From Saururus chinensis (Eukaryota > Streptophyta > Magnoliopsida > Piperales > Saururaceae), in assembly GCA_035235625.1 (NCBI GenBank), contig CP141150.1, forward strand, positions 25,064,756 to 25,128,755: a stretch of 64,000 bases of DNA, in the 5' to 3' direction. The position numbers were made by a program, and so were the translations under genes. Below are positions 24,541 through 36,900 of the stretch, one piece after another. Within the stretch, counting starts at the first letter, position 1; each line of letters begins with the position of its first letter. The notes under the pieces were generated by a model that made no database searches, was not told the DNA's origin, and saw only the letters and a list, made by a program, of their open reading frames with translations.

Positions 24541-26110
24541 GTTGGGTTGGTTACTCTATTTTGTCTTCACAAAGATTGTAGGTTTTGCTAAGGGGGTAAT
24601 TAAGCAATTCCTAAAATTTAAGCCCATTTTGTAAGTTTGACTAATGTTAAGCATAGTTTTCAACTTTTTCTTCTCACTCTTGAATCCATCTAATTTCTCT
24701 TTAGAGGACATGAGTTCTTTGTTGAAAGCATTAGACTTCATTTTCTCACTCTCTTAGTCTTTCTTAAGGTTAAACACCTCTTTTTCAAGTTTATTATTCA
24801 AGTCCACTAACCTATTTACCTCTTGAAAAGACAAAACTAGTTTATCCTCTTTTTTCTTTATCTCTCTCAAGGCTTTAGGTTTTCTTAGTGAAGACGAAGA
24901 ATTGTTGTAGGAATCTCATAAACACACCAAAATCAACCTCAGACTCTGAGTTCTCTTCAAGAGTAGAATCTTCTTCATAATCATCATCTTTCACACTTGC
25001 ATAGAAGGATATATAGTTGCAAAATTCTTCTTCTTCTGAAGAGCTATAATTAGAGTAAGTTATTCGAAGCACCTTGCCTTTTTTCTTATAATCAAATCCC
25101 TTTGATTAATTAGGCTTATCATAAGAAAAATTGTCAGAACTAATGTTAAGACAATCAACATCAAAGTAACCAAATTTACCACATTCAAAGCATTTCAAAT
25201 TCTTCTCGTTATGTTTATTTTAACTCTCATCTCTCCTTATCTCTTCCCAGAATTTTGTTCTTTATTGCCAAATGTAACAATTTGAGTTTTAATGAATTTC
25301 TTGAAGTTCTTAGCTAATAAAATCATTAATTCTTCATCATCTTTAGACTCTTCAAATTCTTCTAAGGTGCTTAACACTTTATTTTTCTTAGAAATTCTTT
25401 TAGATGTTTTAAGGAATTCTATTTTCCCTGGACTTTTTAAACAACTAATTTTTGTTCTCATAGGACTCTTCTTACATTTCAAAAGTTCTAAAGTTCCCAA
25501 CTAACTCCTCAATATCTAAGGTACCAATCTTTTTAGATTCATTAATGATAGTCACCTTAATTTTGAATTTAGAGGACAAAGACCTTAACAACTTCCTCAT
25601 AATAAGATAGTTAAGTATAGATTCTCCTAGTTGATTACATGTATTTACTATATTTGAAATATTAGCATAGTATTCAGGAATTATCTCTTCTTCACTTATT
25701 ATTATATTCTCAAACTCTAGTGTTAACATCTATAGCCTAGACACTTTCATAGCCTTAGTTCCCTCATTATATTTTACCATTTTTTTCCAAGCAAGCTTTA
25801 CAAATATACAATTAGAGTTCAACTTGTGTTATGATTTTCCTACAACATTGAATAATGCACTAATGGCTTTACTATTTTGATTTGCAAGCTTAGTCTCATT
25901 CTCATCCCATTCAGTTTCATCTTTTAGAATTGAATTTTCTTCCTTGTCTTTAGTAATTAGAGGCATCTAGCCTTCAACAACCACTTTCCTGGCATTCCCA
26001 TTAGGCACGTGTATTAATGCTTTCATCCTATTTTTCTAATATGAGAAATTCTTTTCATCAAACAAGGGAGGTCTATTCATTGGAATACCTAAGTAATGGT
26101 TCATTCATTG
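24541..26110 (-). pseudogene. Sirevirus-like copia gag, broken into pieces
   Basis: Read from 26,110 downward on the minus strand: RPPLFDEKNFSYWKNRMKAL (substrate-like N-terminus of gag), then after stops EYYANISNIVNTCNQLGES and LLRSLSSKFKIKVTIINESK with LDIEELVGNFRTFEM (UBN2-type gag core), then ILLAKNFKKFIK. A zinc knuckle CFECGKFGYFDVDC follows near 25,150-25,200; its His position is Tyr. Acidic and coiled-coil pieces follow at 25,072-24,875 and 24,741-24,556. These are the successive parts of a gag that packages element RNA. Several stops and frameshifts separate them. Confidence 0.8.
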
Positions 26111-26414
26111 AGGTCTTCAAACCAACCATTGATTTTAATCCAAGAAAAACAACCCAAGCAACACATTTTAAGCAATTGAAGTAAGAAAAATTATAAGAGA
26201 AGCAACTAACATTCTAAGATATACAAAATAGCAAGTTTAATCAAGTATTTCTAAGAGAAAATCAAGTAACCTTAATCAAAATTGTGAATCAAACCCTACC
26301 ACAAGTTCTCTAGCACAAGAAATCGAATTATGGAAGATTAAGAAAGATTATAAAGCACTAACATAACAAATCAAATTGATATCCCAGAACAAAATCAAAT
26401 TTTTAATAATTAAT

Positions 26415-26426
26415 CCTCAGCTACCA
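26415..26426 (-). other. Primer-binding site of the sirevirus-like element
   Basis: TGGTAGCTGAGG on the minus strand, four bases after the 5' LTR end, equivalent to the sites at 2,986 and 50,100. Confidence 0.7.
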
Positions 26427-26430
26427 CTTA

Positions 26431-27665
26431 TGAGTTTAATATCTGTCTACTAACCTAGTTGATTACTAGATTGCTCTTAAAACTAATACGTTGAGAAGTA
26501 AGAATTAAGAGTTCTAGCCTCTTTGCATATAAATTTTTTTTATATAGTGGAAACAAGTAAATATTCTCTCAAAGCGCACCCATGATGTATTAATCAATCA
26601 AAATACAAGCATTCAATCCACACATAAACACACAACCATTTACCGTGAAAATCCCAAACTCTAACAAGCACTACTAACAAGCAAAATAATTACATTGACA
26701 CAAGTAAACCACTAACCGTTGTTTTGACTCTAACAAACTTCTTTTATTTAGATCTCCACAAATTCTTCTCCCACAAGCACTTGAAACTTTTCTTCCTCCT
26801 TGATTTGTCTTTGTCTCTTTCTAGCCTTCAACAAGCTCCTCTTGTTGTATTGACTTTGGCCTCTTAGAATCTTCAATCTCTCATTGAAAATAAGCTATAA
26901 CTCCTATGTGAAACTTCAATGTGAAATATCTTCTTAGTTGTGGAATACCTTCATTAATTCACCATTGATCTTAAACTCAAAGATTTATGTTAATTCTATT
27001 TGGAAAACAATATGCAAAAGGTAGAAACCCTTCTTTAATTTCCTCTCTTAAAACTCGTGACTTCTTATCTATCATATAGCTCTCCAAACCGATTTGGGTC
27101 TTTGCTTCAACAAGTAAAGAAAAAAAATGAACTTTGAATGGCTTAATTAGGGTAAGTAGAACTATAAGCAATCAATCATGTCAAATAGCGATCGATCATT
27201 CACTGTCTTTTGAACACACGATATTTCGAGTGATCGGTCGATTAACAAAGAAATGGATCAATAACTCTCGACTTCATTTTACACGGGGCTATATCAAGTG
27301 CCAATCGATCATTCCATCCATTTTTCTCAGCAATCGATCGCTATGTCTATCAAATTATAGTTTTGACCTTTTTACCCTAAAACCTCTTTAAACCCCTAAA
27401 ATCATTTTTGAAATTTCTCCAAGTAATTTTGGTATATGAATGTGATCTGAATAAGCTACAAAAACCTTCAACATTCTTCAATTTTCTGTCTTGAGTCATA
27501 AGAACACATATGTTCCTATTTTTCAAGTCACTCAATTTTGAATCTGACTCAACCACAATAAAATTTAATCAGATTTTAAGACTAAGTACATATAGAAGGT
27601 TTCTGACATAATTTTGACAAAAACATTACCTAATAAACCTGACATATGACTCATATTTTCTCACA
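26431..27665 (-). repeat. 5' LTR of the sirevirus-like element (copy 3)
   Basis: Starts TGTGAGAAAATATGAGTCAT on the minus strand and ends ATATTAAACTCA. 1,235 bp against 1,280 bp for its partner. The outer end abuts TCTTC, the target duplication. Confidence 0.87.
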
Positions 27666-27670
27666 TCTTC

Positions 27671-29104
27671 TTCAAGTTCACTCGTAGGATAATCATACTA
27701 ACAAAGGATCATTGTTATGAGTAGTTACAATTAGTTTACCATCAGAATCAATTCATTAAAGAGATGTTATTATTCTTTAGCACATCTAATCCAATTATGA
27801 GATTTATAGCATAAGTCATAGGGAGGAATTTCAGGTTGTTATATATAGACCATTATTTGATCTTGTTTTGTGGTAGACTGAGTATAGAAGTGGTCATTGC
27901 CATAAGAAGCTTCTCCAGGGTGCTTTTGATAGGAAACTCCAAGATCGGTAGGTCTTCGTCTAGAGCCAGTGTGATGGACGGGAAGTTCTTAGCCGTGGAT
28001 GTATGAGGAAAAAGAGTTTCTCTAATACCAATAATATACATCTTGGGTAGTGTATACACACGAAGGGCAATGGTAGAGGGTTATGGCATGTAGGAGGGAG
28101 GTGAAGGTAGATGAAGGGGTAAAATTCCTTCTATTGAGCACAGTGCGTGCAAGACAAGAAGGGACAAAATGAGAGGACCAGAAGACAATGGGTAGAAAGA
28201 GGACACAAAGACTTCCGGGAATTAATTCTTCATCAACTAAAGAAAATGGTTAGGTGAACTTAGATATTAATAACACCTTGAAGGACCCACTACTAATCAA
28301 ACAACTAATCTTAATTGTTCACATAATCAATAAGCTTAAACAATAAATAAGTAGATAATGAGCCTTAAGGGCCATTATAATGGACCTAATACAAATAGAA
28401 AAGAGAGGAACATGGACCCTAGGGGTGGAACACAATAGTCTTTCTCTCTTGCTCTCTACGTGAGAGAGACAAGAAGGTCAAGATAGAGCAAGCCCATTTA
28501 CCACATCCCTAGCCTCCATGCCACTCTAGTGGAGATGCTAAGGGGGTGATGTTCCTACTCTCCCCTCCCCCACTCTTGGTGCACCTACTCTCCCGTCCCC
28601 CACTCTTGGTGCATCCAGTGGGATTGCAAGGAGAATCGGATTGGGGTGAGCACCTTTGCCCTGACCATCACTTCACTGCTACTTCAATGGAGATACATGT
28701 GGAGTAGGTGCAACACCCAAAAAAAGTTACCCTCAATTTTCTTTCCATATTTATAATTTCAGACGTGAGACTCAATGGTTGAGTTAAACTAGACCATATG
28801 GGGGCACAAGAGATTTGATCCTTGACCACTAGTGGAGGTGGATGGGACTTTCCAAATCTAGCCAAGAATGTAAGGCTGAGAAGTCAACACAGTTAACACA
28901 GCTAAGTGAAACCCAAAATTTCCTAATAGAGAATCTGGAAAGAGTAAATGAATTACACCTTGGCTTGAGGGTTTACTTTATATTATTGAGAGGACCCATG
29001 TACACGACCTAATTGTAGTGACATGAGAACAATCATGGACCCATTAACGAACAAGTTATCCAAGAGTGGACAAAGATGACTTGACCATTTAGCAAAGCAA
29101 TTAT
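27671..29104. other. No recognised gene; contains a 30-bp tandem duplication
   Basis: CCTACTCTCCCCTCCCCCAC...GGTGCA is repeated with one mismatch at 28,554-28,583 and 28,584-28,613. The minus-strand ORF at 27,853-28,059 has no motif I can name. The right edge leads into the gypsy fragment. Confidence 0.5.
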
Positions 29105-30421
29105 TGGCAAGTTGAAAAGAAATAGGAAAGGTCTCTGGGTGTCAAACGTTTCTAACCTTCGCCGCTACATTATTTCTCATTTCCACAACATGCCATTTGC
29201 GGGTCATGAGAGCTCCTTCTGGACTTATAAGCAAGTAACCCAGAGCTTCTTATGGTCGGGTATTCGGAAGACCATCCAAGATTATGTCGCTACTTGTGAT
29301 ATATGTCAGTGTGTCAAGGTTGCAACCACTTCCCCGGATGGTTTGCCTCAGCTCCTCCCTATTCTTTATAAGGTTTGGGAGGATGTGTCTCTTGATTTTG
29401 AGGAGGCCTTGCCTGTGGTACAGGAAAAATCAGTGATCTTGGTGGTTGTTGATCGGTTATCCTTATTTTTGTGCTCTTGACCATCAATTCACTGCCAAGA
29501 CTGTGATGGAACTCTATGTTCACGAGGTAGCTAAGTTGCATGGTATTCCCCACACCATTGTGTCGAATAGGGACCAAATCTTTCTCTCATTTATGGTGTG
29601 AGTTCTTCACACTAGAGGGCACTAACTTTCATATGAGCACTGCCCATCACTCACAGATGGATGGAAAGAAATAGGTGTTCAATTTCTACTTAGAGCAGTA
29701 TTTACATAGCTTTGTGGGGGAATAGCCCTGTTGGTGGCTTCAGCTTTTCCCTTGGGCAGAATGGTTGTATAGCATGGCCTATCATACCCAGACTGGATAA
29801 ATTCTGTTTGAGGTAGTCTATGGCCACCACCCTCCTACTATTTTATCATATGTGCCTTAGTGCTCTTCTGTGGCCGAGGTAGATTACATGCTCTAGACTC
29901 TGGATGAGGTTATCTGACACGTCTAAAACAATTTAGTTGCTGCTTAGAACCGCATGAAACATGTGTATGACAAGAAGCATTCCGATCAGGAGTTTCAAGT
30001 GGGCAATCTTGTTTATGTATTGGTTCTTCCTCAGTGCCAAACTAGTTTTTTATAGGCTGAGCACTTTGAGTGGGCTCCACACTATCATGGTCCCTATCCC
30101 ATTTTTTAGGGCATCTGCCCAGCGACTTACCGCCATGCCTTAGCCAATGGGTCCTTGGTCCACCCAGTGTTCCATGTCTCTCGCCTACGACACATTATTG
30201 GTGATTCCACCTAGGTGGCGCAGGTTCCTCCTCTACCACTTATGGGCTCACCTATTCTAGATTCCCCTATGCTTGCCTCAATTATTGATAAAAGGTGGGT
30301 GCGTCACTCAAGCCTCATTGTCACAGAGTTTCTTGTTGCTTGGCAGGCCCATCCTCTTGAGGATGCGTCATGGGTGCTTGAGGATGAGTTATTGGCTCGC
30401 TTTCTAACTTAGCAGCCTTGA
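29105..30421 (+). pseudogene. Broken Reina-like integrase-chromodomain (second copy)
   Basis: The first frame (29,112-29,480) gives the HHCC region (HFHNMPFAGHESSFWTYKQV, CDICQCVKVATTSPDG) and the start of the core (VWEDVSLDFEEALPV, VILVVVDRLS). Later pieces match the rest of the integrase (SQMDGK..., GWILFEVVYGHHPPT-like sequence near 29,800) and the last, 30,215-30,412, is a chromodomain with FLVAWQAHPLEDASWVLEDE. At least one frameshift (the first and last pieces are in different frames) and several stops break it. It is more diverged from the complete element at 55,807 than is the copy at 2-1,438. Confidence 0.85.
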
Positions 30422-30450
30422 GGACAAGGCAAAAGCATAAGATGGTGGAG

Positions 30451-30801
30451 TGTTGTATACACCTACTTGAAGACAGCTCTGCCCACCTTTGCACTACTTT
30501 CTGTTAATAGGACTTACTATGTTTAGGACTTTGCTTTGCAGTACTTTTCTTTTATCTTTGATAAGCTGTAATGAAGTAGGGTAATTGATTTGGAATATAA
30601 CAGTCTAGTTGTAGGTCCGCCTAGTTGGCTGGCATCCCACGGCTGGCATGTCCCTCCTTGGGAGTTGTGTCTTCCCTTATAAGGGGGTCTTCTTCCTTCT
30701 TTTGTATTTATCAAAATAAAATAAAACTTATTCCCTCCGTCATCTTCACCCCTTTCTTGTGATTGAAGCTAGATGCCGCTTATGTTCCAATCAGGGACAC
30801 A
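30451..30801 (+). repeat. 3' LTR of the second Reina-like copy
   Basis: Begins TGTTGTATACACC after the purine tract AAGATGGTGGAG and ends near CAGGGACACA, about 351 bp. It contains GGCTGGCATCCCACGGCTGG...CTTATAAGGGGGTC, the diverged counterparts of the blocks in the other two Reina-like LTRs. Confidence 0.75.
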
Positions 30802-30849
30802 ACAGTATACATCATGGCATGTCCTCACATGTGAGAAGAAGTGGGAGAA

Positions 30850-31019
30850 TGTTGGTGTATCCCTACATGTGATACATATTTGAAACCCAGCCATGAAGAA
30901 GATGAAAAGCCATTTTTTGTATTAAGGAGCAAGGTATGCTTCTTGTCTCTAAATTTTATTTTATTTGCCTTATACTTTATCCCTAAGTGATGATCCTATA
31001 AATTCATATATATCTAACA
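30850..31019 (+). repeat. Copia LTR with internal deletion
   Basis: Begins TGTTGGTGTATCCCTACATG and ends TATATCTAACA. Both ends match the 350-bp LTR at 38,859-39,208 (opposite strand), with a central loss of about 180 bp that removes the TATA region. It is an orphan with no matching internal sequence next to it. Confidence 0.75.
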
Positions 31020-31029
31020 GTGGGCTCTA

Positions 31030-33590
31030 GCATAACACCTTATAATTGTACATACAAATAATACACGGTAGAATAATCACTCGTGAGCCAAAGCTCCATA
31101 GCCTTATTCCATATCAACACTAAGTTATAATGTTTATGCTTTAATTATGTGAAACATAAAATCATGATCATATGTAGCTACATGCAACTTGTCATAATAT
31201 GTAATAAATTCTCATTTTCTTTCTTGAATTAGGTTGACAGTGATATGCAATGTAATGAATGATCATGCTTCTAATGCCTTGAGCCTTGAGATGTCTTAGC
31301 ATGACATGATTAACAAATAATATCACCAAATTCCATCACATATTTTATGTAAACCTATCTAAACTTTGTAAGTACATTAATAGTGCAATTATGATATATT
31401 ACACCAAGTAAGTCATAAACTAACCAATTTTGTCAATGAATCCCAAATGTTCAAACTAAGAAGTATTACCACTTACAAAGTGAAATATGAATACTTAATC
31501 ATCAGTTTCACTGAATTCAAATTAAGTCTTCCACTTTTACTGAACACTCTCCAAAGTGTCAAGATCTTGGACTACCTGTAACTCCAGCCCTACTATTCCC
31601 ACACCTCCAAAGTCCCCTAAGCTGCTCGAGACTAATTCCATAGAATTGAATGTCATGGGAATTATTTTGACATATGTTTTAAATTAACCCAAACCTTGAG
31701 ATGTCTTAGCATCCCATTTACAACCATTGTATTAGCTGACCTGACCTACATAGGATTAGAGTAAAAGGACATATATAGGCATGACATACAATGGCTACAT
31801 ATAATTTAAGTCATGCAAATTATTCAAAACATTATTTTATTAAATAATCATTCCTAGTGCAATTTATACATATTGCACATTGTTTTGATTCCGGATCGTG
31901 CAAATACATATTCCCACCCCATTTATCACACGAGTAGAGGTAAACTTATAGATAAAATAGTAGATCAACTAATAAAACAATCAACTAAAACCAAACCAAC
32001 ATACGAATCTAATTTCCGGATTTGCCAAAACTTTTGTGAAATAGAATTTGACATTATGGCTGATTTCGAATTATTTAAAATAAGAACTAAAGACCTCAGG
32101 TTGGAACAAAATTTTAACATAAACCAAATGAAGGTCTTAAGGGCTAAAAATTAAATTAAGGATTCAAACTGACCAAATAAAGTAAAATAATTACAAATGT
32201 TAGAAATTGTTGCACAATGCAGAACTTTATATGTAGTAGGATTCAAGGGGCATAACATGATGTAAACTGACTCAAATTAAACCAGATTTTTTAGTGGAAA
32301 TAAAAAACACTTTGAATTGAGTTCACCACAAATTAGGTAAAAAAAAGAAACTATAAAAACACGTTAGAATGCAGGAATACAAAAACTGTGAATCTAACCA
32401 ATGTATATTACAAAAATTGTAATAAATAAATATGCAATAGGAAAATTACCCAAACATATGTGCTGAAACTAAACTAAAAAATAAAGCCCCACTAATTTTC
32501 CTAAATTGTAAATACAAAGAAAAATGGTCCTAACAAAGTCGGAAACTCGAGATAAAGACAATTGGTAGAAGCTATACTATGGAAAAAATTGACCTTTTCA
32601 TATAGAAATACTATGAGAAAAAGTTTAGAATTTTTACCACATAACATTCATGATGTCTACTGACTGTTGTAAAAATTTTAGATCAAAACTCAAACCAAAA
32701 GGGTACAAACCAAGGCAACTAATTTCAGTGTGCAGAAAAAACAAAAATGATTTGAAGAAGGGGAAAATCCCTAAGCAACCCTAAAAAGAATTATCAACAA
32801 AGAGGGAACAATAGGACATGGTATAATACTTATCAACATGATGAATAAAATCTTAAATCAGCACAAGTTTTACACATGAACATGCATATAAATCTAATAT
32901 TTGAGCAAGTATTCAAAATACTAGTCTTGCTACTACTACAAACCAAATCATGCAATAAACCCAAAAATTAAACACATACATCATGAATTCCCTAGCAACA
33001 TTGTACTCTAAGTGGTGAGATGAAATAGTTCCTAGCTCGTTTGCTGGTGATGAATCCCTTAACTAGGCTTAGAGAAAATGTTCTTCTGGCTCCTAAGCAT
33101 CATGCTACATCTTTGCCATAAAAATTCAACTTCCAATAGCGACACACAAAAGAGATCTCTGGTTGGATGGTGGAGAAGATGACAGAGAATAGAGTAAAAG
33201 AGAGGAGAGAGAAGTAGGATAGGGAGTAGAAAGAAAGATGGTGGATGGGAGGAAGAAAGAGGGAAAGAGGGGGATATAAGGGAGAGGGAGTTGATGCCCA
33301 CCCTTATATGGAGACATTTCCCTATTTATCAAGATACTCTCCCAATTCTATCCAATCAACATTCTTCCTCAAAATAAAATAAAATCATATCTCCAATTTG
33401 GGATCCTATATCAAAATTTTAATTTCCTTGGATGTCTCCCCACTTGGCACTAACTTTATTGTCTATTTAGTTAACCAATTGATAGGTTCAGCTAGTCTCT
33501 GACCACTAAACCATCTACCCATTCAATTCCATAAGAGAAGGCCATCCTACAAAACAAAAAGGGTGAGGTGGCTGGATCCTACTATACACA
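31030..33590 (-). repeat. Probable large gypsy (Tekay-like) LTR sequence
   Basis: The minus strand near 33,300-33,240 reads as a promoter region (CTCCATATAAGGG, CCTTATATCCCCC) followed by a pyrimidine-rich leader, and near 33,445 has GCCAAGTGGGGAGAC, a phrase typical of such LTRs. The low-coordinate end, AAGGTGTTA on the minus strand near 31,033, resembles the GGTGTTACA end of the LTR at 63,866. No coding motif. The exact ends and the lineage are inferred. Confidence 0.4.
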
Positions 33591-33621
33591 ATCAACTAGT
33601 TCACGAGTGGATGTATCCTCA

Positions 33622-34059
33622 TCAAAAATATGAGAGAAACATGCAGGAAGATATAGAGAGTGCAAGACATGAATTATCAGAAGGGTGATGGGATAGTGCA
33701 TCTGCCACGATGTTCTCCACCCCTTTCTTGTAAACAACCTCATAATGATAGCCCAAGAGTTTACTAACCCAACACTGTTGACTTGGAGTGGAGACCCATT
33801 CCTCGAGAAAGTATTTAAGAGGCTTGTGGTCCATATGGATGAGAAAATGATGGCTAAGTAAGTAAGGGTGCCATTCGGTAACTATTTGAACTATGGAGAG
33901 CATCTCTTTCTCATAGGTGGACAAAGTCAAGGAACAGCCAAAAAGTGTTTTACTAAAAAAAGCATTGGGAAGCTCATTCTGGTGTAAGATTGCCCCAACA
34001 CCGGCATCTGAAGCATCGGTCTCTACAACAAAGCAAAGGCCAAAATCTGGCAGAATCAT
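33622..34059 (-). pseudogene. Gypsy (Reina-like) RNase H fragment joined to copia pol
   Basis: An uninterrupted 145-codon frame begins MILPDFGLCFVVETDASD and continues FFSKTLFGCSLTLSTYEKEM, KYFLEEWVSTPSQQCWVSKL and VVYKKGVENIVADALSHHPS. It matches the RNase H region of the complete element at about 58,990-59,400. The retained first Asp (ETDAS) and later acidic residues are those of gypsy RNase H. The upstream edge is the copia junction at about 34,050; downstream (below 33,620) similarity stops. Its lack of stops contrasts with the neighbouring copia sequence. Confidence 0.87.
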
Positions 34060-36900
34060 CTTGTCAGTGCTAATGTGCTCAATAGAGATTTGATGATTCT
34101 ACACTCTTTCTCTAACAACAAGATATTTGAAGTCTATGTGTTTTGATCTAGTTGAAAACTCTTATTGATTTTAGAGAAGAGCACAGCTGTGGAGATATCA
34201 CAATATATCTTCAGTGGCTTTTGAAATGAGTCAACTATCCCATGCCCCGAAATGAAGTTTCGCAGCCAAATAGCCTTTTTAGTGGTAGCAAAACAAGCCA
34301 CAAATTCTGCCTCTTTAGTGGAAGATGTTAAAAGAGTTTGTTTAGAACTCTTCCATGAGAGCCCTTCCCACTATCATGAATACATAACATGAAGTGGATT
34401 TCTTGTTGTCAAAGCAACCAACAAAATCTGAGTCATAATATCCCTCAACCAGTACAGACTCTAATCTCCTTAATGTGAGCATGAAATCTAATCTCCTTAA
34501 TGTGAGCATGAAATCTTTAGTGCCTTGAAGAAGTCGCATAACTTTCTTTGCAACCTTCCAATGAACCATATTAGGAATACACAAATAATGACCAAGTATG
34601 CCTACTGTAAAAGTAATGTCTCAATGATTGCAAACTTGAGCATACATGAGACTCCCAATAACATATGCATAGGGGATACTTGCCATATGAGATTTTTGAA
34701 CCTCACTTTACCAATAATGCATTAGGCTAACTTGTCTCCTTTCAAAATTGGAGCTTCACATGAAGAACAAATTTCCATCTTAAATCTCTTGATCACACGG
34801 TCAATATAAGCCCTTTGAGGCAAACCCAGAAGACCATGTCATTTATCATGATATATCTCTATTCCAAGTACAAAAGATGCCTCCCGAGGTCTTTTATCTC
34901 AAAATTTTGTGATATAATCTCTTTGCTCTTTTGTAAAAGATGGATGTCGCTGTTGACTAGAAGAATATTATCTACATACAAAACAAGGAATATAAAATTA
35001 CTCCCCTCAAACTTTGAATATTTATTCATTAACAATATTCTCCTTAAATCCATAAGTAGATATAATATCATGAAATTTCAAGCACCATTGTCTCGATGTT
35101 TGCTTAAATCCGTAAATAAATATTTGGAGCTTAAAAACCAAATTTGAACTCCCATCTTTTTCAAAACAATCTATTTGCTCCATGTACATCTCATCTTCTA
35201 AGTCTCCATTCAATAAAGTGGTTTTGACATCCATCTAATACAATATAAGATTGAAATGAGCAACTAAAGGTATGATTACTCTAAGTGAATGTTTCTTGGA
35301 AATTGGAGAGAAAGTATAACCATAGTAAATGCCCTTTCTTTGTGTATATTCTTTTGTGACAAGTATTGCACTTTATCTTTCTATTTTTCCCTTTGAGTAA
35401 CATTTTGTATTAAATACCCATTTCTAGTTGATAGCTTAAGCAGCTTCAGGTAATTCCACAAGTAGCCAAACTTGGTTTTGCTTCATTGATGTCAATTCAT
35501 CCTTCGTAGTATCCTTCCAATTTTTAGCATTCACACTAGATAAGGCATCTCTGATAGAAGAAGGATCATTCTCAATAATCTGAAATTGTTGATTTTTTCC
35601 CTCTAAGATCTCCTTAGAGATTCATTATCAGTTAGTAGCTTTATATCATATTCTGGTTCATAATAGTTCACACTTGGCAACTGAAGATGTTCTAAAGTCG
35701 TAGGTGAGGATGAAGGTAGTGAAATAGATTATTTCAGGATGACCTCTATGTGAACTCCCATTAATGGTGTATCCTCTAAAAACTTAGCATTTTCGGCCTC
35801 ACTGATTCAGGTGGAATTACTTGGGCAATAGAAATGGTAACCATTGAATTTCTCAGGTTATCCAATGAAGAAACAACTTATAGTTCTAGAGTCAAGTTTC
35901 TTTTCCTAAGAGGTATAAAATCCTAGCTTCAGTTGCACAATCCCAAACATGCAAGCGCCTCAAACTCGGCTTCTTAAAATGTCAAAATTAAAAAAAGGTG
36001 TATTTGGAACTGATTTAGAAGGCACCCAATTCAAAATATAGGCAGGTGTCGTTAATGCTTCTCCCTAAAAAGATTATGATAAGGGACAATTTTCAATTGT
36101 ATTGCGCACCATATCCTTAAGAGTCATGTTGCGCTTTTTAGCAAATCCATTTTTCTCAGGGGTTCAACGCATACTACACTAAGCAACAATCCCACGTTCC
36201 TACAAGAAATGAGAAAATATTCCTAGATGTTGCCCTGTTACATTAAACCTGTCATAATATTTCCCACCTCTATCAGATTTGACAATTTTAATGTTTTGAT
36301 CAAGTTGATTTTCAACTTCATCGTTGTAAATATTAAAAGCATCAAATGTTACAAATTTCTCATGAAGAATAAATATATAACCATATTAGGAGAATCATCA
36401 ATGAAAGTGATGAAATATTTTTTCCTCTAAAAGTAGGCACACTAAATGGACCACAAATATCTGTATGGATATATTATAATAGCTACTTCTGGCAGTTTTA
36501 TTTTGAGATTGGGCATTTTCCCCTTAATACACCAAATGCAAGCGTTGAAGTCCTAAAAATCAAGATTGCACAAAATTTCATCCATTGTTAACTTCTTCAT
36601 TTTATCCCTCGATATATGACCAAAACTTCTATGCCATAAGGTAGATGAGTTTTCATTTTGGAGTCTATATTTAAGGCCTACCACTTTACCAATACTCACG
36701 AACAATGATTTGTAGGAGTCATATAAATGTAGTTGGTAAATACCATGACTAAGGAAATCATTTCTAATCATAGGGGAGCCAAGATATAAAGTAAAACCTT
36801 TATTTATGAAGTTAATAGAGTGACCACAAACATCAAGTCTAGAAATAAACAAGTTACACAGAATGGAGGGTATAAAAATTATATCAGATAGGTCTAATAC
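34051..36900 (-). pseudogene. Copia pol: GAG-pre-integrase, integrase, reverse transcriptase, RNase H (broken)
   Basis: Domains in copia order on the minus strand. 36,852-36,553: GAG-pre-integrase with LWHRSFGHISRDKMKKL. About 36,540-36,050: integrase core, with KKYFITFIDDSPNMVIYLFF and a Ser-Asp region. About 35,950-35,780: LDSRTISCFFIG and the C-terminal part. 35,234-35,022: RT with DVKTTLLNGDLEDEMYMEQ and IYGFKQTSRQW. 35,071-34,859: RT active site as LYVDNILLV (usual YVDD changed to YVDN). 34,584-34,342 and on to 34,051: RNase H with GYYDSDFVGC, STSCYVF, TKEAEFVACFATTKKAIWLR and RSKHIDFKYLVVRERV. Stops and frameshifts are frequent. The frame ends inside the HISTDKM motif at the gypsy junction. 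Confidence 0.9.

Larger units (their letters stand above)
19271..27665 (-). mobile_element. Sirevirus-like copia element, 8.4 kb, both LTRs, no visible pol
   Basis: Two related LTRs (19,271-20,550 and 26,431-27,665) flank an internal region with a primer site next to the right-hand LTR, so transcription runs on the minus strand. TCTTC stands immediately outside both ends (19,266-19,270 and 27,666-27,670), a perfect 5-bp target duplication, so the unit moved as a whole. Gag pieces lie at 24,556-26,110 and a plant-transposon-type ORF near the 3' LTR at 21,273-21,839. No integrase, reverse transcriptase or RNase H motif was found between them; the element must have depended on proteins from relatives. 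Confidence 0.82.

Noticed and set aside
27853..28059. Minus-strand ORF considered as a retroviral-type protease
   Set aside because: No D(S/T)G active site or other protease motif could be found.
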